NCBI GenBank assembly: GCA_019058295.1
Contig: JAHPZI010000028.1
Span: 124,001 to 188,000, forward strand
Length of the DNA: 64,000 bases
DNA from: Promethearchaeota archaeon
GTDB lineage: Archaea > Asgardarchaeota > Lokiarchaeia > Sigyniarchaeales > SOKP01
Direction: 5' to 3'
Part shown: piece by piece, positions 25,235-34,380 of the stretch
How positions within the stretch are numbered: the first letter of the stretch is position 1
Layout: each line of letters starts with the position of its first letter
The notes under the pieces: generated by a model
Told to the model about the DNA's origin: nothing
Databases searched by the model: none
What the model saw: the letters and a program-made list of their open reading frames with translations, nothing else
Program-made: the position numbers and the translations under genes

Positions 25235-26689
25235 TTATTCACCCCCTCCTTCTAGATTTTTAATTTTATTTAATAAATCCTCCTTCTGAGACTCCATTTC
25301 TTTTAATTTATCATTTAAAGATTTAAAAGTGGCTTCAATTTCAGATGATGATGAATCATAATTCGATAAAAATTCTTGTGTTTCATTACGGTAATCAGTA
25401 AATTTATTTAATATATTAGCTATTTTTTCTTTTAAATTGCTTTCAATTTTTCCACAAAATCCCCTTAATTTTTCTGAAGTTAACCTTTCTAAAGATTTAG
25501 TCTTTTCAGATATTTTTTCTAAAGATAATCTTTGTTGAGCTAAACTTTCTGAAGAGAGTTTATTTTTTTGATTAATTTCTGTCAATTTATTTGAATTTTC
25601 AGCGAAATTTTCACTAATTTTATTTAATAAACCATTGACGTTTTGTTCAAATAATTCATTTATCTGTGTAGGGAGTTCTTCTTTTAATTTTTCAATAAAA
25701 TTTTTTGCAATTTCATTGTTTTTATCAAAATTTTCAAACTGATCACCTATATAGGTCTCAAGATCATCTAGCTTATATTTTAATGAGAATTTAAAATTAT
25801 TCTGAAGCTTATCAATTCCTTTCCTTAAATCATCTTTTAAATCAACTAAATCATCTCTAATTTGAATATTATTTTCCATTATATTTTTTATAATCTCTTG
25901 GCTCCAAGAGTTTAAAAAATTTATTAGTGGTTCAATAGATAATTGTAAAAATTGCGAAATTCCATTATGTAAAGCTGAGAGAATATCTTCTAAATTTAAT
26001 TGGGGCTTAGCCGCTAATAATTCCCTTTTGCTTGGAAAGAAAATCTCGCCGAAAAGATCAGGGGTTTCGTTAATCTCCAAAATTGGGGGTTCTTTTGAGT
26101 GAATACAATTAATTAATTCCATTATTTTAAAGTAATAATCTATACTGTCAGGAGGTTCTACAATAGTTTCTACCTCATGATAATCTGATTTTTGACCCTT
26201 GGACGGATCATCAAGTCTAAAAGTTCTAAAACCTAAATCTCCCTGATTTTCTAAAAAAGTATGATCAAAAACTATGCCTATAGCGCTAGGATTTGGAGTT
26301 TGCCAACCCAGCTGATTTATTTTGTCTACTCCCGAGAAAAAAATGTTTAACCCAGGATGTGAATGGAACCAACCAACACTGAAAAGCCCCTTATCAGCGT
26401 ATTTTTCATCTATTAGAGCAAAAGACACATAATCTTCAGGAGCAAAAGCAACCTCAATCGAACCGCCATGCGAAATTGGCACAGCATCTTCAACAATTAT
26501 ATTTTTAATGCCCCTTTTATTTGGTTCACCTTCAAGGCGTCCAATAAGTATTCCCATTACTTCCTTGTATTGTCTCTGATCTCTTACTCTATTACCAAAT
26601 CGCAATATATGGACGAGCATTTTGTAATAGGCAAGTGGTTTGATAAGGACGGACCTATCGCTCTCTTGATGACGTTTACTCAAATTCAT
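25235..26689 (-). CDS. JAMM/MPN metalloprotease-like protein with long coiled coil
   Basis: 484 residues. MPN domain (about 20-175) with an intact JAMM motif: Glu43, H-S-H-P at 109-112, Ser119 and Asp122, as in Rpn11-type isopeptidases that cut ubiquitin-like tags. A linker follows, then a coiled coil of over 250 residues to the Gly-Gly-Gly-Glu end. Start ATG 26689. The next gene on the strand is the degenerate MPN paralogue, five bases away. The substrate may be the Ub-like protein coded 32 kb downstream, but that is inference. Confidence 0.83.
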   Translation of the reverse strand: MNLSKRHQESDRSVLIKPLAYYKMLVHILRFGNRVRDQRQYKEVMGILIGRLEGEPNKRGIKNIIVEDAVPISHGGSIEVAFAPEDYVSFALIDEKYADKGLFSVGWFHSHPGLNIFFSGVDKINQLGWQTPNPSAIGIVFDHTFLENQGDLGFRTFRLDDPSKGQKSDYHEVETIVEPPDSIDYYFKIMELINCIHSKEPPILEINETPDLFGEIFFPSKRELLAAKPQLNLEDILSALHNGISQFLQLSIEPLINFLNSWSQEIIKNIMENNIQIRDDLVDLKDDLRKGIDKLQNNFKFSLKYKLDDLETYIGDQFENFDKNNEIAKNFIEKLKEELPTQINELFEQNVNGLLNKISENFAENSNKLTEINQKNKLSSESLAQQRLSLEKISEKTKSLERLTSEKLRGFCGKIESNLKEKIANILNKFTDYRNETQEFLSNYDSSSSEIEATFKSLNDKLKEMESQKEDLLNKIKNLEGGGE

Positions 26690-26795
26690 TCACTTTTTTT
26701 TAAAATTTAGATTTGTTAATTCTTATTATTAATATAATTTAACGATTTTAAAATACTATTTATAGAATAAAAAAGAGTAAAATTTTTCCTAAATA

Positions 26796-27524
26796 TTAAT
26801 GCTTATGAGGTATTTCGCGACCGCAGTCTGGACAATATTTAGGAATCAAATTTTTACCGCAATAAGGGCAAAATTCTGATGATTTTTCACTAACTTCCTC
26901 TGTCGAAACTACAGCAGATGATTTTTCACTAACTTTTTCTGTCGAAACTTCAGCAGATGCAGGAGTTTCTTGAGGAGTACCTCCTGGAATTGAAGGTAAT
27001 TTTCTTTTTGTTTTTATAGTAGATGAAGCAGATGCCTGTTCTTCTTTTGCTCTTTCAGCAGCCACTCTTTCTTTAAATGCTTTTCGCTGTTCTTCTAACT
27101 TCTCCTCTTGAGTTTGTTCACCTTCTTGTTTCACCCAACCAGGACCCTTAAAAGCACCTTTGATCTCACTTTGAGGTACTTTTTCTAATTCAACTTTTTT
27201 CGTTTCAGCAACAGGTGCAACAGCTCTTTTTTCTTGTTTTTTACTAATTGCTTGTTTTATTAACGCTTGAGTTGTTTTCATAATTTGGTGTGGGTTTATA
27301 TTTGGTAGCGTAATAGTTCGTAGGACCCAGCCAACAATATAATTCTGATTTGGAAAGTCTCCATCTCCCATTTCAGCATCTTTATATACATAAGAATCGA
27401 TTACGTCCTTACCTTTAAGAAGGCGAGACGCCCAGCGTTTATTTATAAGTCCCAGTTGTAATCGATAAGAAGTACCTGAAATTCCCAACTGGGATGATAA
27501 GGGGATGAAACCTTGTTCTGTAAT
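26796..27524 (-). CDS. protein with conserved head, Ala/Glu-rich linker and zinc ribbon
   Basis: About 242 residues. The first 95 form a compact alpha-beta domain (Y-R-L-Q-L-G-L-I-N-K-R-W-A-S, I-V-G-W-V-L-R), then a charged, low-complexity linker with two near-identical S-T-E-x-V-S-E-K-S-S copies, and a C-terminal ribbon C-P-Y-C-G-x8-C-P-D-C-G. No named family. A TTG at 27488 is the first usual start, but AAGGTGA at 27537-27531 precedes AUU 27524 by six bases and the frame is open from there. It sits between MPN genes and may belong to their complex (inference). Confidence 0.65.
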   Translation of the reverse strand: MTEQGFIPLSSQLGISGTSYRLQLGLINKRWASRLLKGKDVIDSYVYKDAEMGDGDFPNQNYIVGWVLRTITLPNINPHQIMKTTQALIKQAISKKQEKRAVAPVAETKKVELEKVPQSEIKGAFKGPGWVKQEGEQTQEEKLEEQRKAFKERVAAERAKEEQASASSTIKTKRKLPSIPGGTPQETPASAEVSTEKVSEKSSAVVSTEEVSEKSSEFCPYCGKNLIPKYCPDCGREIPHKH

Positions 27525-27530
27525 GATATT

Positions 27531-27537
27531 TCACCTT
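27531..27537 (-). promoter_or_regulatory. ribosome binding site implying an AUU start at 27524
   Basis: AAGGTGA, six bases (AATATC) before AUU. The next usual start codon in frame is 36 bases further on, with no site of its own. Confidence 0.45.
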
Positions 27538-27686
27538 ATTATTATTGTAATATTTTGATTATGATTATTATAATAATTATAATTTTACTAATTTATAATT
27601 TTATATGCAAGAAAAAGCATAAATAGAAAAAGTTTTATTATGAATCAACAAGCTTAAAAATATAATAAAAAAACTCATAATAAAAA

Positions 27687-28643
27687 ATGACTGTAATTAT
27701 CCCAAAAAAAGCTTATTTAACTATCGTAGCAGCGTCTGTTAGATTTGCAAATCCTAAGATTCCCTTTGACGATTGGTTAGAAATATATGGTATTTTTACG
27801 GGAAAATCTTCCAAGAATGGTAAGGATTTAATAATTACTGAAGCATATAATATAACACACCAAGTAAAAAGGGAAGAGGATATAATAGACAAGGTATATT
27901 GGTCTGATGAAGATTATATCTCATTTAGTATGATTGATGACGATGCTTTTTCAAGAGGCGAATATACAGTAGGATGGTACCATTCTCATCCTGGTCACAG
28001 AGTAATGATGACTAGTTTAGATATTCGCACTACAGCAACTTATCAACAATATAATCCTCTTGCAGTTTCTCTTGTATTTAATCCACAACGATTAACCAGA
28101 CAAATTGAAGTTCCAGCAAGAAAAGGAGATCCCGAACTAAGATTGGATTGCGATCCCGGTTTTAAAATTTTTAGATTGGGCAATCCTGAAGATGTTGATT
28201 CAAATTACCATGAAGTATATGATTATAAGATTGATGGATTTGAAAGTGAAGAGCAATTAGTAGAATATGCTAAAAAGTTCGCTATAGAAATAACAGATTT
28301 ATTTCCTAAAGATAATGTTGTTGAATCATATAATAATTACGTCAATGATAAATTAAGACAATTAAACTCATTATTGATGGGAACTGAAGATTATTTGAAA
28401 TCATTAGCTCGAAAAGATGAAAAAAGTAGGATCCCTGAAGTGTTAGAAAATCAAAAAAAAGAGATTAATAAATTTGTAGCAGAAACATATGTTAAAATAG
28501 AAAATATGAAAGAATTCCTTGATTATCTCGAATATAAAGAAAAAGATGTTATCATTCCAAAAGTTAAGGACGTCTTATCCAATTGGGATGAAAATATAGC
28601 TAATTTAGATAAGAAATTAGATGAATTATCAAAAAAATTCTAA
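27687..28643 (+). CDS. JAMM/MPN-domain protein with helical tail
   Basis: 318 residues. MPN domain at about 1-180 with Glu32, H-S-H-P at 99-102 and Asp112; the usual Ser of the motif is Thr109. All zinc ligands are present, so activity is plausible. The C-terminal 110 residues are helical/coiled. It is divergent from the MPN operon on the other strand and lies just before the AAA-VWA gene on its own strand. An insertion between the two last MPN strands (E-V-P-A-R-K-G-D-P-E) distinguishes it from its neighbours. Confidence 0.8.
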   Translation: MTVIIPKKAYLTIVAASVRFANPKIPFDDWLEIYGIFTGKSSKNGKDLIITEAYNITHQVKREEDIIDKVYWSDEDYISFSMIDDDAFSRGEYTVGWYHSHPGHRVMMTSLDIRTTATYQQYNPLAVSLVFNPQRLTRQIEVPARKGDPELRLDCDPGFKIFRLGNPEDVDSNYHEVYDYKIDGFESEEQLVEYAKKFAIEITDLFPKDNVVESYNNYVNDKLRQLNSLLMGTEDYLKSLARKDEKSRIPEVLENQKKEINKFVAETYVKIENMKEFLDYLEYKEKDVIIPKVKDVLSNWDENIANLDKKLDELSKKF

Positions 28644-28767
28644 ATTACTTAAAATCAGTTTTTTATTCTCAAAATCAGTAGTTTCTAACTTTAAAAAATC
28701 ATAATAATATTTTTAATAATTGGTTTGTACCAAAAATCTTTTAATTCCTTTTATTTTACTACTTACA

Positions 28768-30978
28768 ATGAAAAAGATTAATTTTCCCTTCACAGCGATA
28801 TTAGGACAAGATAAAATGAAGATGGGTTTAATTTTAAACGTTATAGACCCACAAATAGGAGGAGTTCTTTTAACAGGACATCAAGGGACGGGTAAGTCTA
28901 CGGCTGTAAGGTCTTTAGTAGAAGTTATGCCAAAAATAGAAGTTATCGAAGATTGCCAATTTTCTTGTGATCCAGCATCAAATATTGATGATCTTTGTGC
29001 TTCTTGCCGCCAGAAAAAAAAGGAAGATAAATTAAAAACTTATGTACGCAATATGAGAATCGTTAATCTTCCTCTTGGTGTAACAGAAGATATGGTATGT
29101 GGGAGTTTATCAATTGATAAAGTTCTTACAGAAGGAACTTCTGAACTTCATTCAGGCTTATTAGCTAAAGCTAATCGTGGTATTTTATATGTTGATGAAA
29201 TAAATCTTTTACAAGACCATATAGTTGACGTTCTGTTGGATGCCGCAGCGTCAGGGATCAATATAATAGAGCGCGAGGGAATATCAGTTTCTCATCCATC
29301 TCGATTTGTTTTAGTAGGTTCGATGAACCCTGAAGAAGGGGAATTAAGACCACAGATCGCAGATAGGTTAGGTTTAGAAGTTAAAATAAAGGCACCGAGA
29401 GATCCTACATTGCGGGCCGAAATTACGAAAAGAGTAATAGAATTTGACGATAATCCAAAGGATTTTATTGAGAAATATGAAGAAGAGCAAGAAAAATTAA
29501 GGCAAAAAATACTTAATGCGAGAAAGATCATTAGTACGGTTGAAATTCCAGCGCGTATTTACGAATTAGTATCGAAAATTGTTAATGATCTTGGAATTTT
29601 TTCACAAAGAGCAGATATTACATTCATTAGATGTGCTAGGGCGAACGCTGCTTTAAATGGTAGACAGAGGATTGAACAAGAGGATCTCAATGTTGCAATG
29701 GATTTAGTATTCGAACATCGAATAGCGTCATTACATTATGAAATGACACCTAATGAAATAAAAGCGAAAATTGCCGAAGTTTATGGAAAAATTGAAGAAG
29801 CTATTGAAGATCCAGAAGTATATAAATCAAATCCCGAGACTGAAGGACCTTTAAAGCACGATGATACTCCTCAAGAAGAATTTAAGCGACAATCTATTGA
29901 TCCTGATAAAGTGGATGTTGGGGAAACAAAAGAACAAAAATACCCTCCTCCTAAATATCCAGATAAGAAAAAGAGAAAAGCAAAACCAGCAGGAGGTTGG
30001 AAAGTTAAAGATATACCGTTTGAAGAAGCGGATGATTTTAATTTATCAGATGATGATTTTGATATAACATCATTTATTTATAGAATGGAAAAGAAAATGA
30101 CTTCTATTTTAGATAATATTCGCAGAGAACGTAGAGTTTCTGATTATGGAGGTCGGGGAATTGGTCGTAGAATTAAAATAGCATCGTCTCAAAAAGGAAG
30201 GTATGTATCATATCGGACTCCTAGAGGTCAGCGACCAAAAAGTATAGCTTTAGATGCGACAATTAGGAACTACTTAAAAAATATTGTGTACAATCAAACG
30301 GAAATTAGCTTTCCAATTCGATTTAATAAATATGATTTAATGGATAAAATCTATGAATATCGAGCACCATTAGCGCTATTTTTTGTTCTTGACAGTTCTG
30401 CGTCTATGTACTATGTTATTAAACAAATGACTGATGTTATTTTATCTTTACAAAAGGAAGGATATAGAAAAAGAGATAAAATTTGCCTTATAATCTTTAG
30501 AGGCAAAGAGGCAGTTGTCTTGCAGAAACCGACTGTCATTTTTAAATATGCTTTAAATAAATTAAAAAAAATAGAGGGAAAATCATATACACCAATGGCA
30601 GCTGCCTTAAGGAAAGTTATGGATTTAATAAAGGCAGAGAAAATGAAAAATAAAAATATTGTTCCTGTAATTTTTATTTGTTCAGACTGTGGTGCTAATA
30701 TTTCTGCGAAATATCCTGAGTTAATTGCTCAAATTGAAAGTGATTATGCTATAATTATTCAGGAATTAAAAGAATTGACCAAAAAGCTTTCAAAACAAAA
30801 AGTTCATATAGTTGTGTTAGAACCAAAAAAATCATACGCAACGCAGGCACTAGGTGTACATCCATATTCTGCTGATAAAATTAAGAAAAATTTCAAAAGG
30901 TATGGAGGAGCTGAGATATATAAATTTGATCGATATAATCCTTCATCGCTAATTTTAGAATTAAAAAAGATTCTTTAA
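28768..30978 (+). CDS. fused BchI/BchD-type AAA ATPase with VWA domain
   Basis: 736 residues. AAA domain first: F-P-F-T-A-I-L-G-Q, Walker A G-H-Q-G-T-G-K-S-T, Cys-rich insert (C-D-P-A, C-A-S-C), Walker B I-L-Y-V-D-E-I-N-L-L, S-M-N-P-E-E-G-E-L-R-P-Q sensor. A Lys/Pro/Asp-rich linker joins it to a VWA domain with MIDAS D-S-S-A-S (near 541). This is the layout of Mg/Co-chelatase I+D fusions, yet no large CobN/BchH subunit is near. It may instead remodel another partner, such as the adjacent MPN proteins (inference). A TTG at 28720 adds 16 hydrophobic residues; the ATG at 28768 matches family starts. Confidence 0.85.
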   Translation: MKKINFPFTAILGQDKMKMGLILNVIDPQIGGVLLTGHQGTGKSTAVRSLVEVMPKIEVIEDCQFSCDPASNIDDLCASCRQKKKEDKLKTYVRNMRIVNLPLGVTEDMVCGSLSIDKVLTEGTSELHSGLLAKANRGILYVDEINLLQDHIVDVLLDAAASGINIIEREGISVSHPSRFVLVGSMNPEEGELRPQIADRLGLEVKIKAPRDPTLRAEITKRVIEFDDNPKDFIEKYEEEQEKLRQKILNARKIISTVEIPARIYELVSKIVNDLGIFSQRADITFIRCARANAALNGRQRIEQEDLNVAMDLVFEHRIASLHYEMTPNEIKAKIAEVYGKIEEAIEDPEVYKSNPETEGPLKHDDTPQEEFKRQSIDPDKVDVGETKEQKYPPPKYPDKKKRKAKPAGGWKVKDIPFEEADDFNLSDDDFDITSFIYRMEKKMTSILDNIRRERRVSDYGGRGIGRRIKIASSQKGRYVSYRTPRGQRPKSIALDATIRNYLKNIVYNQTEISFPIRFNKYDLMDKIYEYRAPLALFFVLDSSASMYYVIKQMTDVILSLQKEGYRKRDKICLIIFRGKEAVVLQKPTVIFKYALNKLKKIEGKSYTPMAAALRKVMDLIKAEKMKNKNIVPVIFICSDCGANISAKYPELIAQIESDYAIIIQELKELTKKLSKQKVHIVVLEPKKSYATQALGVHPYSADKIKKNFKRYGGAEIYKFDRYNPSSLILELKKIL

Positions 30979-31044
30979 TGATATATCTCGTTTCTAATAT
31001 TTATTCTTTTAATCCTAATTTTAAGGTAATTTATTTAATTTTTT

Positions 31045-31989
31045 TTATTGTTTTTTTGCAAACTCTAAAGCTTTTTCGGTAGCCTCATTTAATAATTTTA
31101 GATGTCTTTTTCCGAATGATATTAATATTTTTCTATAAAGTCCAGGAATGAATCCTCGTAAAAACTGCATTGCTCTTCCATAGCGTCTCTCAAAAATATA
31201 AAGTTTTTTCTTTTTAATCTTTTTAATAAAACGTTTTACAGCTCGCTCTACGGGAAATCCCCCAGCAAAACCATGAGATAATCCTTGCTTTTTAGTGAAT
31301 TCTTCCCAATAATGACTTTTCCCTATTTTAAGTGCTTCTTGCATATCATCAGCATTAATTCCTTCCAATTTTTCAGGGGATATTCCAAATCCAACTGAAT
31401 CAATTAAATTTGTTCTAATTGGAAAAGGACAAATCACAGACACGTCAATTCCTCTATGACTATATTCACTATAGAGTGATTCACAAAATCCTGCATTAGC
31501 AAATTTTGATGTATTATATGGATTTAAGCCACCAACGCCTAAACTTCCCGCAATTGAAGCAGTCACGATAATATGACCAAATTTTTGTTCTAAAAATTTA
31601 GATATAAACGCTTTTACTACATAATACATGCCAAATAAATTGACATTTATAGTTTTCTCCCATTGGGCTTGAGTTATATCCTCAAATGGCCCTCCAGTAG
31701 CAATACCTGCGTTAGAAAATAAAAAATATATCTCTCCTAATTCTTTAATTGAAATTTTAGCTAAATTTCTTACTTGGGAATTTTTTGTCACATCACAATT
31801 AACTGAGATTACCTTTATAGGAAATTCTTCTAATTCTTTTCTTAGTAATTCTAACTTTTCCATATTGATATCAGAGATTACAAGATTACATCCATATTTT
31901 GCTAAGTTTAAAGCAAATTCTCGTCCAATACCACTGGCAGCTCCTGTTATAACAGCACTTTTTCCTTTAAAAAACTTCTTGCTTTTCAT
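31045..31989 (-). CDS. short-chain dehydrogenase/reductase
   Basis: 314 residues, Rossmann SDR: T-G-A-A-S-G-I-G nucleotide motif (about 16-23), N-A-G-I-A-T near 91, catalytic Ser in T-A-S-I-A-G-S, and Y-N-T-S-K (Tyr and Lys). The C-terminal 60 residues add a basic, aromatic segment that may touch membranes, as in lipid-acting SDRs. Substrate unknown. Divergent from the ATP-grasp gene. Confidence 0.85.
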   Translation of the reverse strand: MKSKKFFKGKSAVITGAASGIGREFALNLAKYGCNLVISDINMEKLELLRKELEEFPIKVISVNCDVTKNSQVRNLAKISIKELGEIYFLFSNAGIATGGPFEDITQAQWEKTINVNLFGMYYVVKAFISKFLEQKFGHIIVTASIAGSLGVGGLNPYNTSKFANAGFCESLYSEYSHRGIDVSVICPFPIRTNLIDSVGFGISPEKLEGINADDMQEALKIGKSHYWEEFTKKQGLSHGFAGGFPVERAVKRFIKKIKKKKLYIFERRYGRAMQFLRGFIPGLYRKILISFGKRHLKLLNEATEKALEFAKKQ

Positions 31990-32097
31990 TATTTTAATTC
32001 ACTTGCTATTTCTAACAATAAATTATAGAATTAAGGAGAATTTAATTAAATTAGCATAATAAATATTTCTTTAAATTCTCTATCTATTATTTTATTA

Positions 32098-33342
32098 ATG
32101 GCTAAAAATTCACGATCCGTATTAGTCGTAGGATTCAATACTCGCCCTCTCACTTATTCTTTAAATAAGGCAGGATATGAGGTATATGCAGTTGATTTTT
32201 TTGGCGATTTAGACTTATATCCAAATGTAAAAGATTGCCTAATCGTAATAAAAGAATTAGAAACTAATTATGATCTTTTAAGAAATAAGTATAGTATTTT
32301 TTTAGCTAATTTGACAATCGAGATATTACAAAAATATCCAAATATAGAATATTTAATAATAGGGAGTGGTCTAGATGATGCTTTTGAGGAAAGGGAGGTG
32401 ATTTTAAAGGAAATAAAAAAATATCAATATTCTATAAAAAATTTAAATAACTCTATAGAATCAATTAAAAAAGCCAGAAATATCGAAATTGTGTATAATA
32501 TTCTGTCATCAAAAGGATATAAAATCCCCCTTACCCTCCCGTATGAAAAACTCAAATCAAAAGAAAATGTGTTGAGATATCCGTTTATTGTAAAGAAAAA
32601 AACGGGAGCCGGAGGTATTAACGTTTATAAAATGGAAAATAAAAGCAGTTTATCCTCCTTTTTACATACACAAGAGGCGAAAGGTTTTAAAGCATCAGAG
32701 TGGCTAATTCAAGAATTCAAAGAAGGTATCCCGGTTAGTTGTACAACAATTTCAAATGGAGAAGAATGCGAAGTGATTTCTATCAATAGACAAATTATTG
32801 GTTTAAAATTTCTAAATCCTCCTAAAGAATTTATGTATTGTGGCAATATTGTTCCTGCTTATTTATTTAAAGAAGATGAGGAATTAATTTCTGAAATTTC
32901 AATAATTTTAACTAAAGAACTCGGATTAAAAGGGATTAATGGATTTGATTATGTGTTAAAAAATCATTATCCTTATCTAATGGAGATTAATCCAAGAATT
33001 CCCGGTTCAATTAATGTTTCGGGAGCTGTCCTTGATCTAAACTTATTGGATTTGTATATTAAAAGTTTTGATGGAAGTAAATGGGACTATATTAAAAAAA
33101 AACTTAATTTAACTCAATCTCAAGGATTTGCAACCAAATTAATTATGTTTGCTCCTAAAGAAATATATAGAGATAAAATACAACAAATAAATCAATTTGA
33201 AAACATACACGATAAAACTGAGCCAAAAATTATATCTAAAGGTGAACCTATATGTACAATATTATATAAAGATAAGAACTTTTCAAGATCTTTTTTTGGA
33301 GCCTTAAAAATTGCGGATGAAATAAAGAAAATCATTGGTTAA
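32098..33342 (+). CDS. ATP-grasp carboligase-like enzyme (COG2232 type)
   Basis: 414 residues. N-terminal Rossmann-like preATP-grasp part (V-L-V-V-G-F-N-T-R-P-L-T), ATP-grasp core at about 130-320 with F-I-V-K-K-K-T-G-A-G-G-I and metal/ATP residues in L-M-E-I-N-P-R-I-P-G-S. Such enzymes join a carboxylate to an amine using ATP; archaeal members include ligases of cofactor synthesis (for example MfnD-like). The exact substrate cannot be told. Leaderless-looking ATG. Stands alone. Confidence 0.75.
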   Translation: MAKNSRSVLVVGFNTRPLTYSLNKAGYEVYAVDFFGDLDLYPNVKDCLIVIKELETNYDLLRNKYSIFLANLTIEILQKYPNIEYLIIGSGLDDAFEEREVILKEIKKYQYSIKNLNNSIESIKKARNIEIVYNILSSKGYKIPLTLPYEKLKSKENVLRYPFIVKKKTGAGGINVYKMENKSSLSSFLHTQEAKGFKASEWLIQEFKEGIPVSCTTISNGEECEVISINRQIIGLKFLNPPKEFMYCGNIVPAYLFKEDEELISEISIILTKELGLKGINGFDYVLKNHYPYLMEINPRIPGSINVSGAVLDLNLLDLYIKSFDGSKWDYIKKKLNLTQSQGFATKLIMFAPKEIYRDKIQQINQFENIHDKTEPKIISKGEPICTILYKDKNFSRSFFGALKIADEIKKIIG

Positions 33343-33510
33343 TAGAGTAATTAAAAGGATATTCATAATAAAAAAATTATTAGACTAATTAAAATATACA
33401 AATAGGCTATTAAGATCTTTTTTCTCAATAGTAATACTAAAAATTAAATTTTAATAAGAATTGAATATATATAATTTAGAGAAAAAAAGTTATTTTCAAA
33501 AAACCTAATC

Positions 33511-34335
33511 ATGGAAGTAAATGGAGATAAAGAAAAACTCTTAAGAGATACAATAGAGGATATAAAAAAAACCATCGCTCTTAAAGAAGATCAATTAAGC
33601 ACTATTAATTCTACCTTGGTCCTTAAGGATGCGCAAATAAAGACGTTAGAAGACTCGTTAAAAGTTAAAGAAGAAAAAATTGCCGCTTTAGAAAAGACTG
33701 TAAAATTAAAAGAAGATGAATTAAAATCGACGGCAGGCTCAGCAGTTGATGAAGAAATACTAATAGAAAAAGACAAGAAAATTGAAGAACTTCAAAAAGA
33801 GATTGAAATATTAAACGATGAGTTAAATAAATCAGACGAAGTAATCGAGCAGTTAGAATTAGAAAAAGAAAAATTAGAGGAAAAGGAAAAAAATTCCAAA
33901 TCCTCAGATTCGAAAATTATTGACTTTACAAATATTTCTATTAGCGTATCTGAGATTATTGAAAAAATGCGCGAAATTTTACAAAAAGCAATGCATAACG
34001 TAACAATTGCCGTTCCTAATATAACAGATTTACAAGATTTACATCTTTATGAAGTTAGGTCGTCGGTTAATATGAAAATATCTTGTGAAATTAATCCTGG
34101 AATTGAGGAAAACGCTGATTTATTGGATGAATATGAAAGCCTCGACAATATCTCTCTGAGAAATTTTGAGGGAAGCGATAGATATATTATAATAAGAGAT
34201 GGTGAAGAGTTAATGATTGGAGTTATTGGAAAAAACGATAATAATCATCTAGTCTTTCACACAAGTGATCCTTCTCATATAAAACTCTTTAATTCTCTCG
34301 TAATGGAAGGTTGGCTGAGATCACGTAAGATTTAG
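33511..34335 (+). CDS. coiled-coil protein with TrmB/PLD-like sensor domain
   Basis: 274 residues. Residues 1-135 are heptad coiled coil with three degenerate copies of a 14-residue unit (K-D-A-Q-I-K-T-L-E-D type). Residues about 145-274 form an alpha-beta domain ending I-I-I-R-D-G-E-E-L-M-I-G-V-I-G, as in the C-terminal phospholipase-D-like sensor domain of TrmB-family proteins. No DNA-binding winged helix is present, which is unusual for that domain. Confidence 0.6.
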   Translation: MEVNGDKEKLLRDTIEDIKKTIALKEDQLSTINSTLVLKDAQIKTLEDSLKVKEEKIAALEKTVKLKEDELKSTAGSAVDEEILIEKDKKIEELQKEIEILNDELNKSDEVIEQLELEKEKLEEKEKNSKSSDSKIIDFTNISISVSEIIEKMREILQKAMHNVTIAVPNITDLQDLHLYEVRSSVNMKISCEINPGIEENADLLDEYESLDNISLRNFEGSDRYIIIRDGEELMIGVIGKNDNNHLVFHTSDPSHIKLFNSLVMEGWLRSRKI

Positions 34336-34380
34336 CTTCCTACAAAAATATTTTAAATCTAATTTTGTATTAATTTATTT

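Noticed and set aside
28720-28767. Signal peptide on the AAA-VWA protein from an upstream TTG
   Set aside because: The hydrophobic lead comes from a TTG with no ribosome site. The ATG at 28768 gives the normal family start and the protein is cytosolic.
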